Positions 12,087-19,785 of a stretch of 64,000 nucleotides of DNA are shown piece after piece. Both the position numbers and the translations under genes were made by a program. The notes under the pieces are model-generated. The model was given only the letters and a program-made list of their open reading frames with translations, was not told the origin of the DNA and searched no databases. Source of the stretch: Ga0077536 sp035325705 (GTDB lineage: Bacteria; Pseudomonadota; Gammaproteobacteria; Ga0077536); contig DAOKZI010000001.1 of the NCBI GenBank assembly GCA_035325705.1, positions 434,001-498,000 on the forward strand, read 5' to 3'. Position 1 is the stretch's first letter, and every line of letters starts with the position of its first letter.

Positions 12087-12113
12087 CCCCGGATTCCGCT
12101 GCGCTCCTTGCGC
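12087..12113. repeat. Family 3 repeat fragment
   Basis: CCCGGATTCCGCTGCGCTCC resembles one arm of the family 3 palindrome (compare 26366-26400 and 54829-54867). The outer CGGGCTACG edge is missing, so this is a remnant between the family 1 copy and the phoU stop. Confidence 0.5.
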
Positions 12114-12122
12114 GGCGCGGGC

Positions 12123-12848
12123 TCATTCCTCGCGGTTGTTGCTCTTGAGCTCCTGCGCGATCTTGTCGAGGGCGACGTGGCGCACGTCCTTGCCTTCGAC
12201 GAGGTAGATCGCGTTCTCGCAGATATTGTCGGCGTGATCGCCGATGCGTTCGAAGGCGCGCACGGCGAGCACGGCGTCGAGCACGCCGCGGATGCTGCGC
12301 GGGTCTTCCATCATGTAGGTGATGAGCTGGCGCATCACGGCTTCCATTTCCTTGTCGACTTCCGGATCCTCCTGCGCGGCGGCGAGCGCGGCGTGCGAAT
12401 CCATGCGCGCAAAGGCGTCCAGCGCGGCGCGCAGCATGCGGCGCACGTGATAGCCCATCGCGAGCACGCCGACGTAGTAGGAGCGCGGACTGCCGTTGTT
12501 GACCATGTTGGCGACGACGCGCGCGACCTTCTTGGTCTCGTCGCCGATGCGCTCGAGATCGGTGATGACCTTGCTGATTGCGAGCACGAGGCGCAGATCG
12601 CTCGCCGCCGGCTGGCGGCGCAGCAGGATCGCCGTGCACTCGCCGTCGATCTCGACCTCCATGTCGTTGACCTTGTAGTCGTTGCCGGCGACCTGCTCGG
12701 CGAGCTCGAGATTGGTCCGCGACAGCGCCTCCAGCACCTGGCTCAGATGCTCCTCGACCAGCCCGCCCATCGCGAGCACGCGCGAGCGGATGTCCTCGAG
12801 CTCCTTGTCGAACTGCTGGGAGATGTGATGCGTGCGACTCATGACCAT
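12123..12848 (-). CDS. phoU: Phosphate signalling protein PhoU
   Basis: PhoU links the PstSCAB transporter to PhoR and represses the Pho response when phosphate is plentiful. The 241-residue all-helical protein has two repeats of the PhoU fold. The metal-binding motifs are seen in DLERIGDETKKVARV and AFERIGDHADNICENAIYLVEG. It starts with MVMSRTHHISQQFD (Met3 at 12842 is an equal alternative) and is the last gene of the pst operon, 38 nt after pstB. Confidence 0.97.
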   Translation of the reverse strand: MVMSRTHHISQQFDKELEDIRSRVLAMGGLVEEHLSQVLEALSRTNLELAEQVAGNDYKVNDMEVEIDGECTAILLRRQPAASDLRLVLAISKVITDLERIGDETKKVARVVANMVNNGSPRSYYVGVLAMGYHVRRMLRAALDAFARMDSHAALAAAQEDPEVDKEMEAVMRQLITYMMEDPRSIRGVLDAVLAVRAFERIGDHADNICENAIYLVEGKDVRHVALDKIAQELKSNNREE

Positions 12849-12886
12849 CGGCGTAACCCCCCTTCCTCGGCGCGCGCGTCTCGCGC

Positions 12887-13765
12887 TCAGCCGTAACGAC
12901 CGGTGATGTAGTCCTCGGTCTGCTTGTGCCTGGGCGTCGTGAACAACTGTTTGGTCTCACCGAACTCGATAAGGTTCCCCATGTACATGAAGGCCGTGTA
13001 GTCGGAGACGCGCGCGGCCTGCTGCATGTTGTGGGTCACGATGACGATGGTGTAGTTCTCCTTCAGCTCGTAGATGAGCTCCTCGATCTTCAGCGTCGAC
13101 AGCGGATCCAGCGCGGAGGCCGGCTCGTCGAGCAGCAGCACCTCGGGCTCGATCGCGATCGCACGGGCGATGACGAGGCGCTGCTGCTGGCCGCCGGAGA
13201 GGCCGAGCGCGCTGTCGTGCACGCGATCGCGGACCTCGTCCCACAGCGCGGCGCCGCGCAGCGCTTTCTCCACCGCGCGATCGAGCACGCGGCGATTCTT
13301 GATGCCCTGGATGCGCAGGCCGTAGGCGACGTTCTCGTAGATCGACTTCGGGAACGGGTTCGGCTTCTGGAACACCATGCCGACCCGCCGCCGCAGGTTC
13401 GCAATGTTCACGGCCGGGTCGAAGATGTTCTCGTCGAGCAGCTTGACCACGCCCGTAATGCGCACGTTCTCGATCAGCTCGTTGAGGCGGTTGAAGCAGC
13501 GGAGCAAGGTGGACTTGCCGCAGCCGCTGGGGCCGATGAAGGCGGTGACGCGCTTCTCCGGGATCGCCATGTTGATCGAATGCAGCGCCTGCTTCTCGCC
13601 GTAGAACAGGCACAGGTTCTCGATCTTCAGGCACTCGCGCGGGCTGCGCGGCTCGCTCGCGCGCGCCGGCTGCTCGCTGCGCAGCGCGTTGAAATCGAGC
13701 CCGTGGCTCATGGCGGGCGTTCCCCCGGCGGCTGGTTCGGATTCGGATCTAAGTCTCTGCTCCAT
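12887..13765 (-). CDS. pstB: Phosphate ABC transporter ATP-binding protein
   Basis: PstB powers high-affinity phosphate import. Walker A GPSGCGKSTLL lies at about 78, the signature LSGGQQQRLVIARAIA follows, and Walker B is VLLLDEPASALDP. The start at 13765 overlaps pstA by 17 nt and has GGGAG 7 nt upstream. Met19 at 13711, directly before HGLDF (conserved in PstB), is the alternative. It lies between pstA and phoU in the standard pstSCAB-phoU order. Confidence 0.97.
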   Translation of the reverse strand: MEQRLRSESEPAAGGTPAMSHGLDFNALRSEQPARASEPRSPRECLKIENLCLFYGEKQALHSINMAIPEKRVTAFIGPSGCGKSTLLRCFNRLNELIENVRITGVVKLLDENIFDPAVNIANLRRRVGMVFQKPNPFPKSIYENVAYGLRIQGIKNRRVLDRAVEKALRGAALWDEVRDRVHDSALGLSGGQQQRLVIARAIAIEPEVLLLDEPASALDPLSTLKIEELIYELKENYTIVIVTHNMQQAARVSDYTAFMYMGNLIEFGETKQLFTTPRHKQTEDYITGRYG

Positions 13766-15383
13766 TGTACTTCTCCCGCAGGCGGTTGCGGATGCGGATG
13801 GCGGCCAGGTTCAGCGACATGATGATCACGACCAGCAGCAGCGCGGTCGAGTAGACGAGCGGCCGCGCGGCCTCGACGTTGGGGCTCTGGAAGCCGACGT
13901 CGTAGATGTGGAAGCCGAGGTGCATGAACTTGCGATCGAGATGCAGGTAGGGGAAGTTGCCGTCGAGCGGCAGCGCCGGCGCAAGCTTGACGACGCCGAC
14001 CATCATCAGCGGCGCGACCTCGCCGGCCGCGCGCGCGACGGCGAGGATCAGCCCTGTCATCATCGCCGGCGTCGCCATCGGCAGCACCGTGCGCCACAGC
14101 GTCTCGGCCTTGGTCGCGCCGAGGGCGAGACTGCCTTCGCGGATCGCGCGCGGAATGCGCGTGAGCCCTTCCTCGGTCGCGACGATCACGACCGGCACCG
14201 TCAGCAGCGCGAGCGTCAGCGACGACCACAGCAGGCCCGGCGTACCGAAGGTCGGCGACGGCAGCTTGTCGGCGAAGAAGACGCGGTCGATCGAGCCGCC
14301 GACGAAATAGACGAAGAAGCCGAAGCCGAACACGCCGTAGACGATCGAGGGCACGCCGGCGAGATTGTTGACGGCGATGCGGATGGCGCTCGTCACCGGG
14401 CCCGGCCGCGCGTACTCGCGCAGGTACACCGCCGCGATCACGCCGAAGGGCGTGACGAAGATCGACATGATGATGACCATCAGCACGGTGCCGAAGATCG
14501 CGGGGAAGACACCGCCTTCGGTATTCGCCTCGCGCGGCTCGTCGGCGACGAACTCCCACAGTTTCGCGCCATAGTGCGCGAGCTTCGCGGGGAAGCTCAT
14601 CGCATTCGGCAGATAGACGCGCACGATCTTGGCGAGCGGGACTTCGCGCTCTTCGCCGCTCGCGGTGACGAACAGAAGGCTGTCGCGATCGATGTCGGCG
14701 ATGCGCTGCGCGAGCTCACCGGTCAGCGCCGCGTAGGCCTCGTCCAGACGCTGCTTCTCCGCGCGGGTCGCGGCGCTCGCGCCCTCGCGCTTCTCGATGA
14801 GGCGCAGGCGTTCGAGCTCGTAGTTGACGGCGCCGATCTCCTCGCTCTGCAGGCGGCGGATCTGCGCGTGCAGCGCATGCCGGCGCGCGAGCCGCGGCGC
14901 GAGCGCCGCCCGCCAGTCGCCCGGCACTGCCTTGCCGGCCTCGCGCACTTCGCGCACGTAGCCGTACAGGTTGCCCCATTCGCTGCGCTCGATGACCACG
15001 GCGTCGACGGGCCGCGTTTCGCCGGCGAGCTCGGGCCGCGGAAACCAGCGGAAATCGGTGCCGCCGATGTCGCGGTTGCCGAGCTTCACGAGCAGGCGCT
15101 CGACCGTCGTCGCGCCCTCCGGCACGACGTCGCCGACGGCGCGCACGCGCGAGGCGGGCACGGTCTCGCGATCGACGATTTCGCCGAGCACGGGCTCGCT
15201 GGTGCCGTCCGGCGCGCGATGCTCGAACTGCAGCACGGCGGCCGGCCAGAAGTGGGCGAGACCGTTCGCGGCGATCAGGATCAGGAGCCCGAACACCATC
15301 ACCAGCGAGAGTCCCACCGCACCCGCAGTGAGCCACACCCACGGACTGCCGGTCCCTAGCCAGTGTTTGAACGAGGCGATCAT
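13749..15383 (-). CDS. pstA: Phosphate ABC transporter permease PstA, long form
   Basis: PstA forms half of the phosphate channel. At 544 residues it is nearly twice the enteric PstA length. A first membrane segment (about 17-37) is followed by a periplasmic region of about 200 residues that includes a coiled stretch (LRLIEKREGASAATRAEKQ). The standard permease core then starts at about 285 with FPAIFGTVLMVIIMS. The EEGLTRIPRAIREGSLALGATKAETLW segment contains the EAA cytoplasmic loop that contacts PstB. Long PstA/PstC pairs are known in several Gammaproteobacteria; the role of the extra domain is unclear. Confidence 0.95.
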   Translation of the reverse strand: MIASFKHWLGTGSPWVWLTAGAVGLSLVMVFGLLILIAANGLAHFWPAAVLQFEHRAPDGTSEPVLGEIVDRETVPASRVRAVGDVVPEGATTVERLLVKLGNRDIGGTDFRWFPRPELAGETRPVDAVVIERSEWGNLYGYVREVREAGKAVPGDWRAALAPRLARRHALHAQIRRLQSEEIGAVNYELERLRLIEKREGASAATRAEKQRLDEAYAALTGELAQRIADIDRDSLLFVTASGEEREVPLAKIVRVYLPNAMSFPAKLAHYGAKLWEFVADEPREANTEGGVFPAIFGTVLMVIIMSIFVTPFGVIAAVYLREYARPGPVTSAIRIAVNNLAGVPSIVYGVFGFGFFVYFVGGSIDRVFFADKLPSPTFGTPGLLWSSLTLALLTVPVVIVATEEGLTRIPRAIREGSLALGATKAETLWRTVLPMATPAMMTGLILAVARAAGEVAPLMMVGVVKLAPALPLDGNFPYLHLDRKFMHLGFHIYDVGFQSPNVEAARPLVYSTALLLVVIIMSLNLAAIRIRNRLREKYNGAET

Positions 15384-15392
15384 CGCGTGGGG

Positions 15393-17642
15393 CTACAGGT
15401 TGCCGTAGCGCCGGCGCAGCCGCTGGCGCACGATTTCGGCGACGGTGTTGAACACGAAGGTGACGAGGAACAGCACCAGCGCGGCCAGGAACAGCACGCG
15501 ATAGTGCGTGCTGTCGACCTCGGACTCCGGCATCTCGACGGCGATGTTCGCCGACAGCGCGCGGAAGCCCTGGAAGATGCTCGCGTCCATCACCGGCGTG
15601 TTGCCCGTCGACATCAGCACGATCATGGTCTCGCCGACGGCGCGGCCGAGACCGATCATCACCGCCGAGAAGATGCCGGGGCTCGCCGTCAGCAGCACCA
15701 CGCGCGCCATCGTCTGCCACGGCGTCGCGCCGAGTGCGAGCGAGCCCGTCGTGAGCTGGCGCGGCACGGCGAAAATCGCGTCTTCGCTGATCGAGAAGAT
15801 ATTGGGGATGACGGCGAAGCCCATGGCGATGCCGACCACCAGCGAGTTGCGCTGGTCGTAGCTCATGCCGAGCTCGGTGCTGAGCCAGCGCGGCAGATTG
15901 CCGTCGAAAAAGATCTGCTCGAGCGGCTGGCTCAGGATCATCGCGAGCGCCACGGCGCCGACGAGCAGCGGCACGATCAGCAGCACCTCGCGGCCCGGCG
16001 GCAGCACCCGCCGCAGCCCGGCCGGCACGATCGACCAGGCATAGGACGCGAGACCGACCGACAGCGGCATCAGCAGCATCGCGAGGAACACGCCGATGAG
16101 ATGGGACTCGATGATCGGCGCGAGCCACAGCCCGGCGAGGAAGCCGAGGATGACCGTCGGCAGCGCGGCCATGATCTCGATCGAGGGTTTCACCACCGCG
16201 CGCAGCTTCGGATGCATGAAATAGGCGGTGTACATGGCGCCGAGTATCGCGAGCGGCACGGCGAAGAACAGGGCGTAGAAAGCGGCCTTGAGCGTGCCGA
16301 AGGCGAGCGGCGTGAGGCTGAATTTCGGCTCGAAATCGCTGCTCGCCGACGACGATTGCCAGATGAACTCGGGCTGCGCCCGTCCCTCGTACCATACCTT
16401 GCCCCACAGCGAGCGCCACGACACCTCGGGGTGCTCGTTGACGAGGCCGTAGCGTTTCGCGCCACCGTCCTGACCGACGACGAGCACGGTGTCGGCGCGC
16501 GGCGAGATCGCGAGCACGAGCGCGTCCGCGACGCCGGTCGCCGCGGTCAGCAGCGTGCGCTCGGCCGTGGCGTGGAAGACGCCGAGCGTGCCCTCGGCGT
16601 CGATCGCGATGAAGCCCTTGCGGAACCACTCCGGCGCGATCCGGCGCACGGGCCGGGTCAGGGCCGTGAACTCGCGAATGCGCGTCAGCCGGAAATTGTT
16701 CGCCTCGTCGCGCACCGGGAACCACTGCGTGATGTGGCCGCGGCTGTCGCCGACCAGCAGCGAATGACCGCCGGCGAGGAAGCGCAGCTCGGTGATCTCG
16801 ACGCCGGGCGGGACGAGCTGGACGGTCTCGTCGAGCTTCGGCTGCTCCTTGTCGCGGATGTTCCAGTAGCCGACCTCGCGGCCGGCGAGCACGTAGAGCT
16901 CCTGCTGATCGCCGTCGACCAGCAGGGCATCGGGCACGGCCGGCAGTTGCGTCACCTCGACGCTCGTCGTCTCGAAGCTCGGCGCCTCGTCGTCGAGCAG
17001 CAGCCCTTCGCCGGGCGCGAGATGGGTGAGGCGCAGGGTGCCGTCGGCGTCGACGGCCGCGATCGTCGTGCGCTCGTCGGCGCTCGCGACGGCGAGGCGC
17101 GCCAGCGCGGCGCCGTCGGCCGTCAGCGCGATCGGCTCGGCGCCGATCGGCCAGGACAGCGTGGGCGTGACGGTGCGCACGCCGTTCGGAAAGCTGATCC
17201 GGTAAGCCGGCTTGGCGATGACGGCCCGGCCGCCGTCGAGCGCGAGCGCGAGCAGGCCGGGGCCGCGGAAATCACCGACGCCGGCCTCTACGCGCGCGCC
17301 GGCCGGCACGAGGCTGCCCTCGCCCAGCAGCTTGCCGTCACCGGCGCGGAGAAAGCGATAGCTGCCGTCCGCGGCCACAGTGAACAGTACGTCGCCCTGT
17401 TCGTTGGTCGACACGTGGACGACCCCGGCGGGCAGTGCGACCTCGGCCGCCGCGCTCAGCGCCGCCGGGCGGAACAGCGGGATCACCACCCACAGCAGGT
17501 AGAAGAAAATCGTCACCAGCGCGACGATCACCGTCACGCCGCCCACCCCCATCATGAGGCCGAACAGCCGATCCTTGACCATGCGCCAGCCGCGATGGGC
17601 GAGCTCGGCCTTCGTCACTTCGGAGTAGAGGGCGTCGGGCAC
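15393..17642 (-). CDS. pstC: Phosphate ABC transporter permease PstC, long form
   Basis: PstC is the second channel subunit. This 749-residue form has a first membrane segment (about 30-55), then a periplasmic domain of roughly 350 residues with repeated beta-strand motifs resembling propeller blades (for example HSLLVGDSRGHITQWFPV). The normal six-helix permease then begins near FGTLKAAFYALFFAVPLAILG, with an EAA loop (GSLALGATPWQTMARVVL). The gene lies 112 nt after pstS and 9 nt before pstA. The added domain pairs with the extended PstA and may contact PstS or sense the periplasm, which is inference. Confidence 0.95.
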   Translation of the reverse strand: MPDALYSEVTKAELAHRGWRMVKDRLFGLMMGVGGVTVIVALVTIFFYLLWVVIPLFRPAALSAAAEVALPAGVVHVSTNEQGDVLFTVAADGSYRFLRAGDGKLLGEGSLVPAGARVEAGVGDFRGPGLLALALDGGRAVIAKPAYRISFPNGVRTVTPTLSWPIGAEPIALTADGAALARLAVASADERTTIAAVDADGTLRLTHLAPGEGLLLDDEAPSFETTSVEVTQLPAVPDALLVDGDQQELYVLAGREVGYWNIRDKEQPKLDETVQLVPPGVEITELRFLAGGHSLLVGDSRGHITQWFPVRDEANNFRLTRIREFTALTRPVRRIAPEWFRKGFIAIDAEGTLGVFHATAERTLLTAATGVADALVLAISPRADTVLVVGQDGGAKRYGLVNEHPEVSWRSLWGKVWYEGRAQPEFIWQSSSASSDFEPKFSLTPLAFGTLKAAFYALFFAVPLAILGAMYTAYFMHPKLRAVVKPSIEIMAALPTVILGFLAGLWLAPIIESHLIGVFLAMLLMPLSVGLASYAWSIVPAGLRRVLPPGREVLLIVPLLVGAVALAMILSQPLEQIFFDGNLPRWLSTELGMSYDQRNSLVVGIAMGFAVIPNIFSISEDAIFAVPRQLTTGSLALGATPWQTMARVVLLTASPGIFSAVMIGLGRAVGETMIVLMSTGNTPVMDASIFQGFRALSANIAVEMPESEVDSTHYRVLFLAALVLFLVTFVFNTVAEIVRQRLRRRYGNL

Positions 17643-17696
17643 GGGGGACCTGTCGGGTCAGGGGGGCGCAGTATCGCGCGGCATTATGAAAGGAAG

Positions 17697-17724
17697 GCGC
17701 AGGCGGGAACACCCCGCCCTGCGC
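17697..17724 (-). promoter_or_regulatory. Strong hairpin between pstS and pstC
   Basis: GCGCAGGCGGG (17697-17707) pairs with CCCGCCCTGCGC (17713-17724), with one bulge and a 5-nt loop. On the minus strand it follows pstS and is trailed by CTTCCTTTC rather than a clean T run. It could be a partial terminator or a 3' stabiliser giving more PstS than PstC, as is common for binding-protein genes. That role is inferred. Confidence 0.55.
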
Positions 17725-17754
17725 CGCGTCCCGCGCGCGGCGCGGCGCGCGGCC

Positions 17755-18741
17755 TCAGGGCGCCGGGTCGAGCTTGGCGAGCGCCTTCGCCGCGGTCTTC
17801 GCCGGCAGCGGGATATAGCCGTCCTTGACGACGATCTGCTGGCCGGTCTTCGACAGCACCATCTTCAGGAACTCGGCCTCCAGCGGCGGCAGCGACTCGT
17901 TCGGATGCTTGTTCACGTAAATGAACAGGAAACGCGAAAGTGGGTACTTGCCAGACAGCGCGTTCTCCCGCGTCACTGCGATGAACTCGCCGCCGTCCTT
18001 CTTCGCCAGCGGCACCATCCGCACGCCCGAAGTGCGGTAGCCCTCGCCCGAGTAGCCGATCCCGTTCAGCGACTTGGTGATCCCTTGCACGACCGAGGCC
18101 GAGCCCGGCTGCTCGTTGACGGTGTTCTTGAAGTCGCCCTTGCAGAGCGCCGTTTCCTTGAAGTAGCCGTAGGTGCCGGACACCGAGTTGCGGCCGAAGA
18201 GCTGGATCGCCTGCGCGGCGAGATCGCCGGTGACGCCGAGATCGCCCCAGGTCGCGACGTCGTGGTCGTAGCCGCAGGCGCGGGTCGCGGAGAAGATCGC
18301 ATCGACCTGGGGAATCGTCAGCCCCTCGATCGGGTTGTCCTTGTGGACGAAGACCGCGAGGGCGTCAACGGCCACCGGGATCGCGGTCGGCGCATAGCCG
18401 TGACGCGCTTCGAAGGCCTCGATCTCCTCGCTCTTCATCGGCCGGCTCATCGGCCCGAGGGTCGCCGTGCCCTCGCTCAGGGCCGGCGGCGCCGTGCTCG
18501 AGCCCGCGGCCTGGATCTGGATCGTCACGTTCGGATAGAGGCGCTTGTACTCCTCGGCCCACAGGGTCATCAGATTGGCGAGCGTGTCCGAGCCGACGCT
18601 CGACAGGCTGCCCGAGACGCCGCTGCCCTTGACGTAGTCCGGCAGCGCCGGATCGACGCCGGTGCTCCGCTCGGCGGCGCCCGCGCCGCAGGCGAGGCTC
18701 GCGCCGAGCAGGAGCGCGGTCAATCGCATGGAGAACTTCAT
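17755..18741 (-). CDS. pstS: Periplasmic phosphate-binding protein PstS
   Basis: PstS captures phosphate in the periplasm for PstCAB. The start at 18741 (MKFSMRLTALLLG) gives a clear signal peptide ending near GAGAAE and a 328-residue precursor; the Cys in the signal lacks a proper lipobox. Phosphate-binding segments include SLSSVGSDTLANL, the AAGSSTAPPALSEG loop and FGRNSVSGTYGYF. It is the first gene of the pst operon and has a Pho-box promoter just upstream. Confidence 0.96.
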   Translation of the reverse strand: MKFSMRLTALLLGASLACGAGAAERSTGVDPALPDYVKGSGVSGSLSSVGSDTLANLMTLWAEEYKRLYPNVTIQIQAAGSSTAPPALSEGTATLGPMSRPMKSEEIEAFEARHGYAPTAIPVAVDALAVFVHKDNPIEGLTIPQVDAIFSATRACGYDHDVATWGDLGVTGDLAAQAIQLFGRNSVSGTYGYFKETALCKGDFKNTVNEQPGSASVVQGITKSLNGIGYSGEGYRTSGVRMVPLAKKDGGEFIAVTRENALSGKYPLSRFLFIYVNKHPNESLPPLEAEFLKMVLSKTGQQIVVKDGYIPLPAKTAAKALAKLDPAP

Positions 18742-18772
18742 CGATCTTGCCCCTCTCGTGGTGCTGGCCCGC

Positions 18773-18806
18773 ATTACAGGCGGCATTTGTGACAGGTGGA
18801 TGACGC
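18773..18806 (-). promoter_or_regulatory. Pho-box promoter of pstS
   Basis: On the minus strand, GCGTCATCCACCTGTCAC (18806-18789) has two 7-bp repeats 11 bp apart. The second (CTGTCAC) fits the Pho consensus fully and the first at 5 of 7. Exactly 10 nt further is TGTAAT (18778-18773), a 5-of-6 match to the -10 consensus. The pstS ATG follows about 32 nt later. This is the class of promoter where the Pho box replaces the -35 element. Confidence 0.82.
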
Positions 18807-18817
18807 CCGCCCGCCGC

Positions 18818-19663
18818 TCACTTCAGGGCCGCGATGTAGCAGATCCAGCCGGGGTCGGCGTCCACGACCTCGGCCGGCGCGAACTCGCCGTTCGGCTCGC
18901 CGGTCCGCTCGTCCCAGCCCTGACTGTAGATGATGACGTTCGCGAACCCCGCCTCGGTGAGGATTTCGCGGATTTCCGGCATCGTCCACAGCCGCCATTC
19001 GTAGCTGAAGGCGCGCGTCAGCCGGGAGCCGTCCGCGAACGAGAAGTGGATGTGGCAGGTCATGTCCCCGTTCAAGGGGTTGTAGCTCGCCTGCTCCCAG
19101 CAATACGTGTAGCGACCGACCTTGCGCTTCTCCTTCAGCGCCCGGAACGCGTCGTAGCCGCCGTAGCAATCGAGGAAGAACACGCCGTCCTTGCTCAGAT
19201 TGTCGCGTACGGTCGCGAAGTACTGCCGCATCAGCGCGCGCTGGCGAAAGATCCAGTAGCTGAAATTCATCGCGAGCAGGATGTCCATCGGGCGCGTCTT
19301 CGCCGTCAGCACGTCCTCCTGCAGGAGCTTCACGCGCGCGCGGGCCGCCGGCTTCAGCGCGTCGAGGTGGTGCTCGCGGCCCCAGGCCAGCACCGCGCCG
19401 TCGAGATCGACGCCCCAGGCCTGGTGGTCGCGACGGCGCCGTACCCATTCGCAGCAGACGTTGGCCGTGCCGCAGAAGTCTTCGCGCAGGTAACGGGCAC
19501 GGCGGCCGCGCAGCTCGCGGAAGGTGTCGTCGATGAAATCGATTTCGGCTTGGGCATTCTGCACCGATTGCTCGTAGAGCTTGTGCCGGTCCGCTCGCGC
19601 CGCCATCGAGAGCCCGCCGCGACGTCCTGCTGCCGGGGAACCGGCCTTCTTTTTCGCTTTCAT
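18818..19663 (-). CDS. Class I SAM-dependent methyltransferase
   Basis: The 281-residue protein starts with a basic Lys/Ala-rich leader. The Rossmann motif I is represented by LREDFCGTANVCCEWVRR and motif II by WGVDLDGAVLAWG. Motif IV is in DILLAMNFSYWIF and post-motif strands are in GVFFLDCYGGYDAF. The substrate is unknown. It sits between pstS and ppk1 on the pst strand, but the Pho-box promoter lies after its stop, so it need not be co-regulated. Met20 is a possible shorter start. Confidence 0.85.
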   Translation of the reverse strand: MKAKKKAGSPAAGRRGGLSMAARADRHKLYEQSVQNAQAEIDFIDDTFRELRGRRARYLREDFCGTANVCCEWVRRRRDHQAWGVDLDGAVLAWGREHHLDALKPAARARVKLLQEDVLTAKTRPMDILLAMNFSYWIFRQRALMRQYFATVRDNLSKDGVFFLDCYGGYDAFRALKEKRKVGRYTYCWEQASYNPLNGDMTCHIHFSFADGSRLTRAFSYEWRLWTMPEIREILTEAGFANVIIYSQGWDERTGEPNGEFAPAEVVDADPGWICYIAALK

Positions 19664-19712
19664 ACCGAAGGAATCGACCCGCTATACTGGAATTCGAAGT
19701 CGCGCATATTAA

Positions 19713-19730
19713 TTAACAGGCTGGTGACAA
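19713..19730 (-). promoter_or_regulatory. Weak candidate Pho box in the methyltransferase/ppk1 intergenic region
   Basis: On the minus strand TTGTCAC, spacer CAGC, CTGTTAA are spaced 11 bp apart, each matching the Pho half-site at 5 of 7. The orientation serves the methyltransferase, not ppk1, and no good -10 stands 10 nt downstream. It is listed because ppk1 is a Pho regulon member in several bacteria. Confidence 0.3.
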
Positions 19731-19785
19731 ACTACTGCGGCCGCCGGCTGCGGCTCGCCGCCATCAAGACGCCGGACGTACTCGG

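Noticed and set aside
15363..17828. An 821-codon open frame on the plus strand opposite pstC
   Set aside because: It has low-complexity composition and no motifs, and the minus strand encodes a full PstC. The same reasoning removes the long plus-strand frames over pstA, pil genes and the GMC oxidoreductase.
19664..19785. Clear Pho-regulated promoter for ppk1
   Set aside because: Only a weak, oppositely oriented pair of half-sites is present and no -10 element stands at the right distance on the plus strand, so I listed it as a low-confidence site only.
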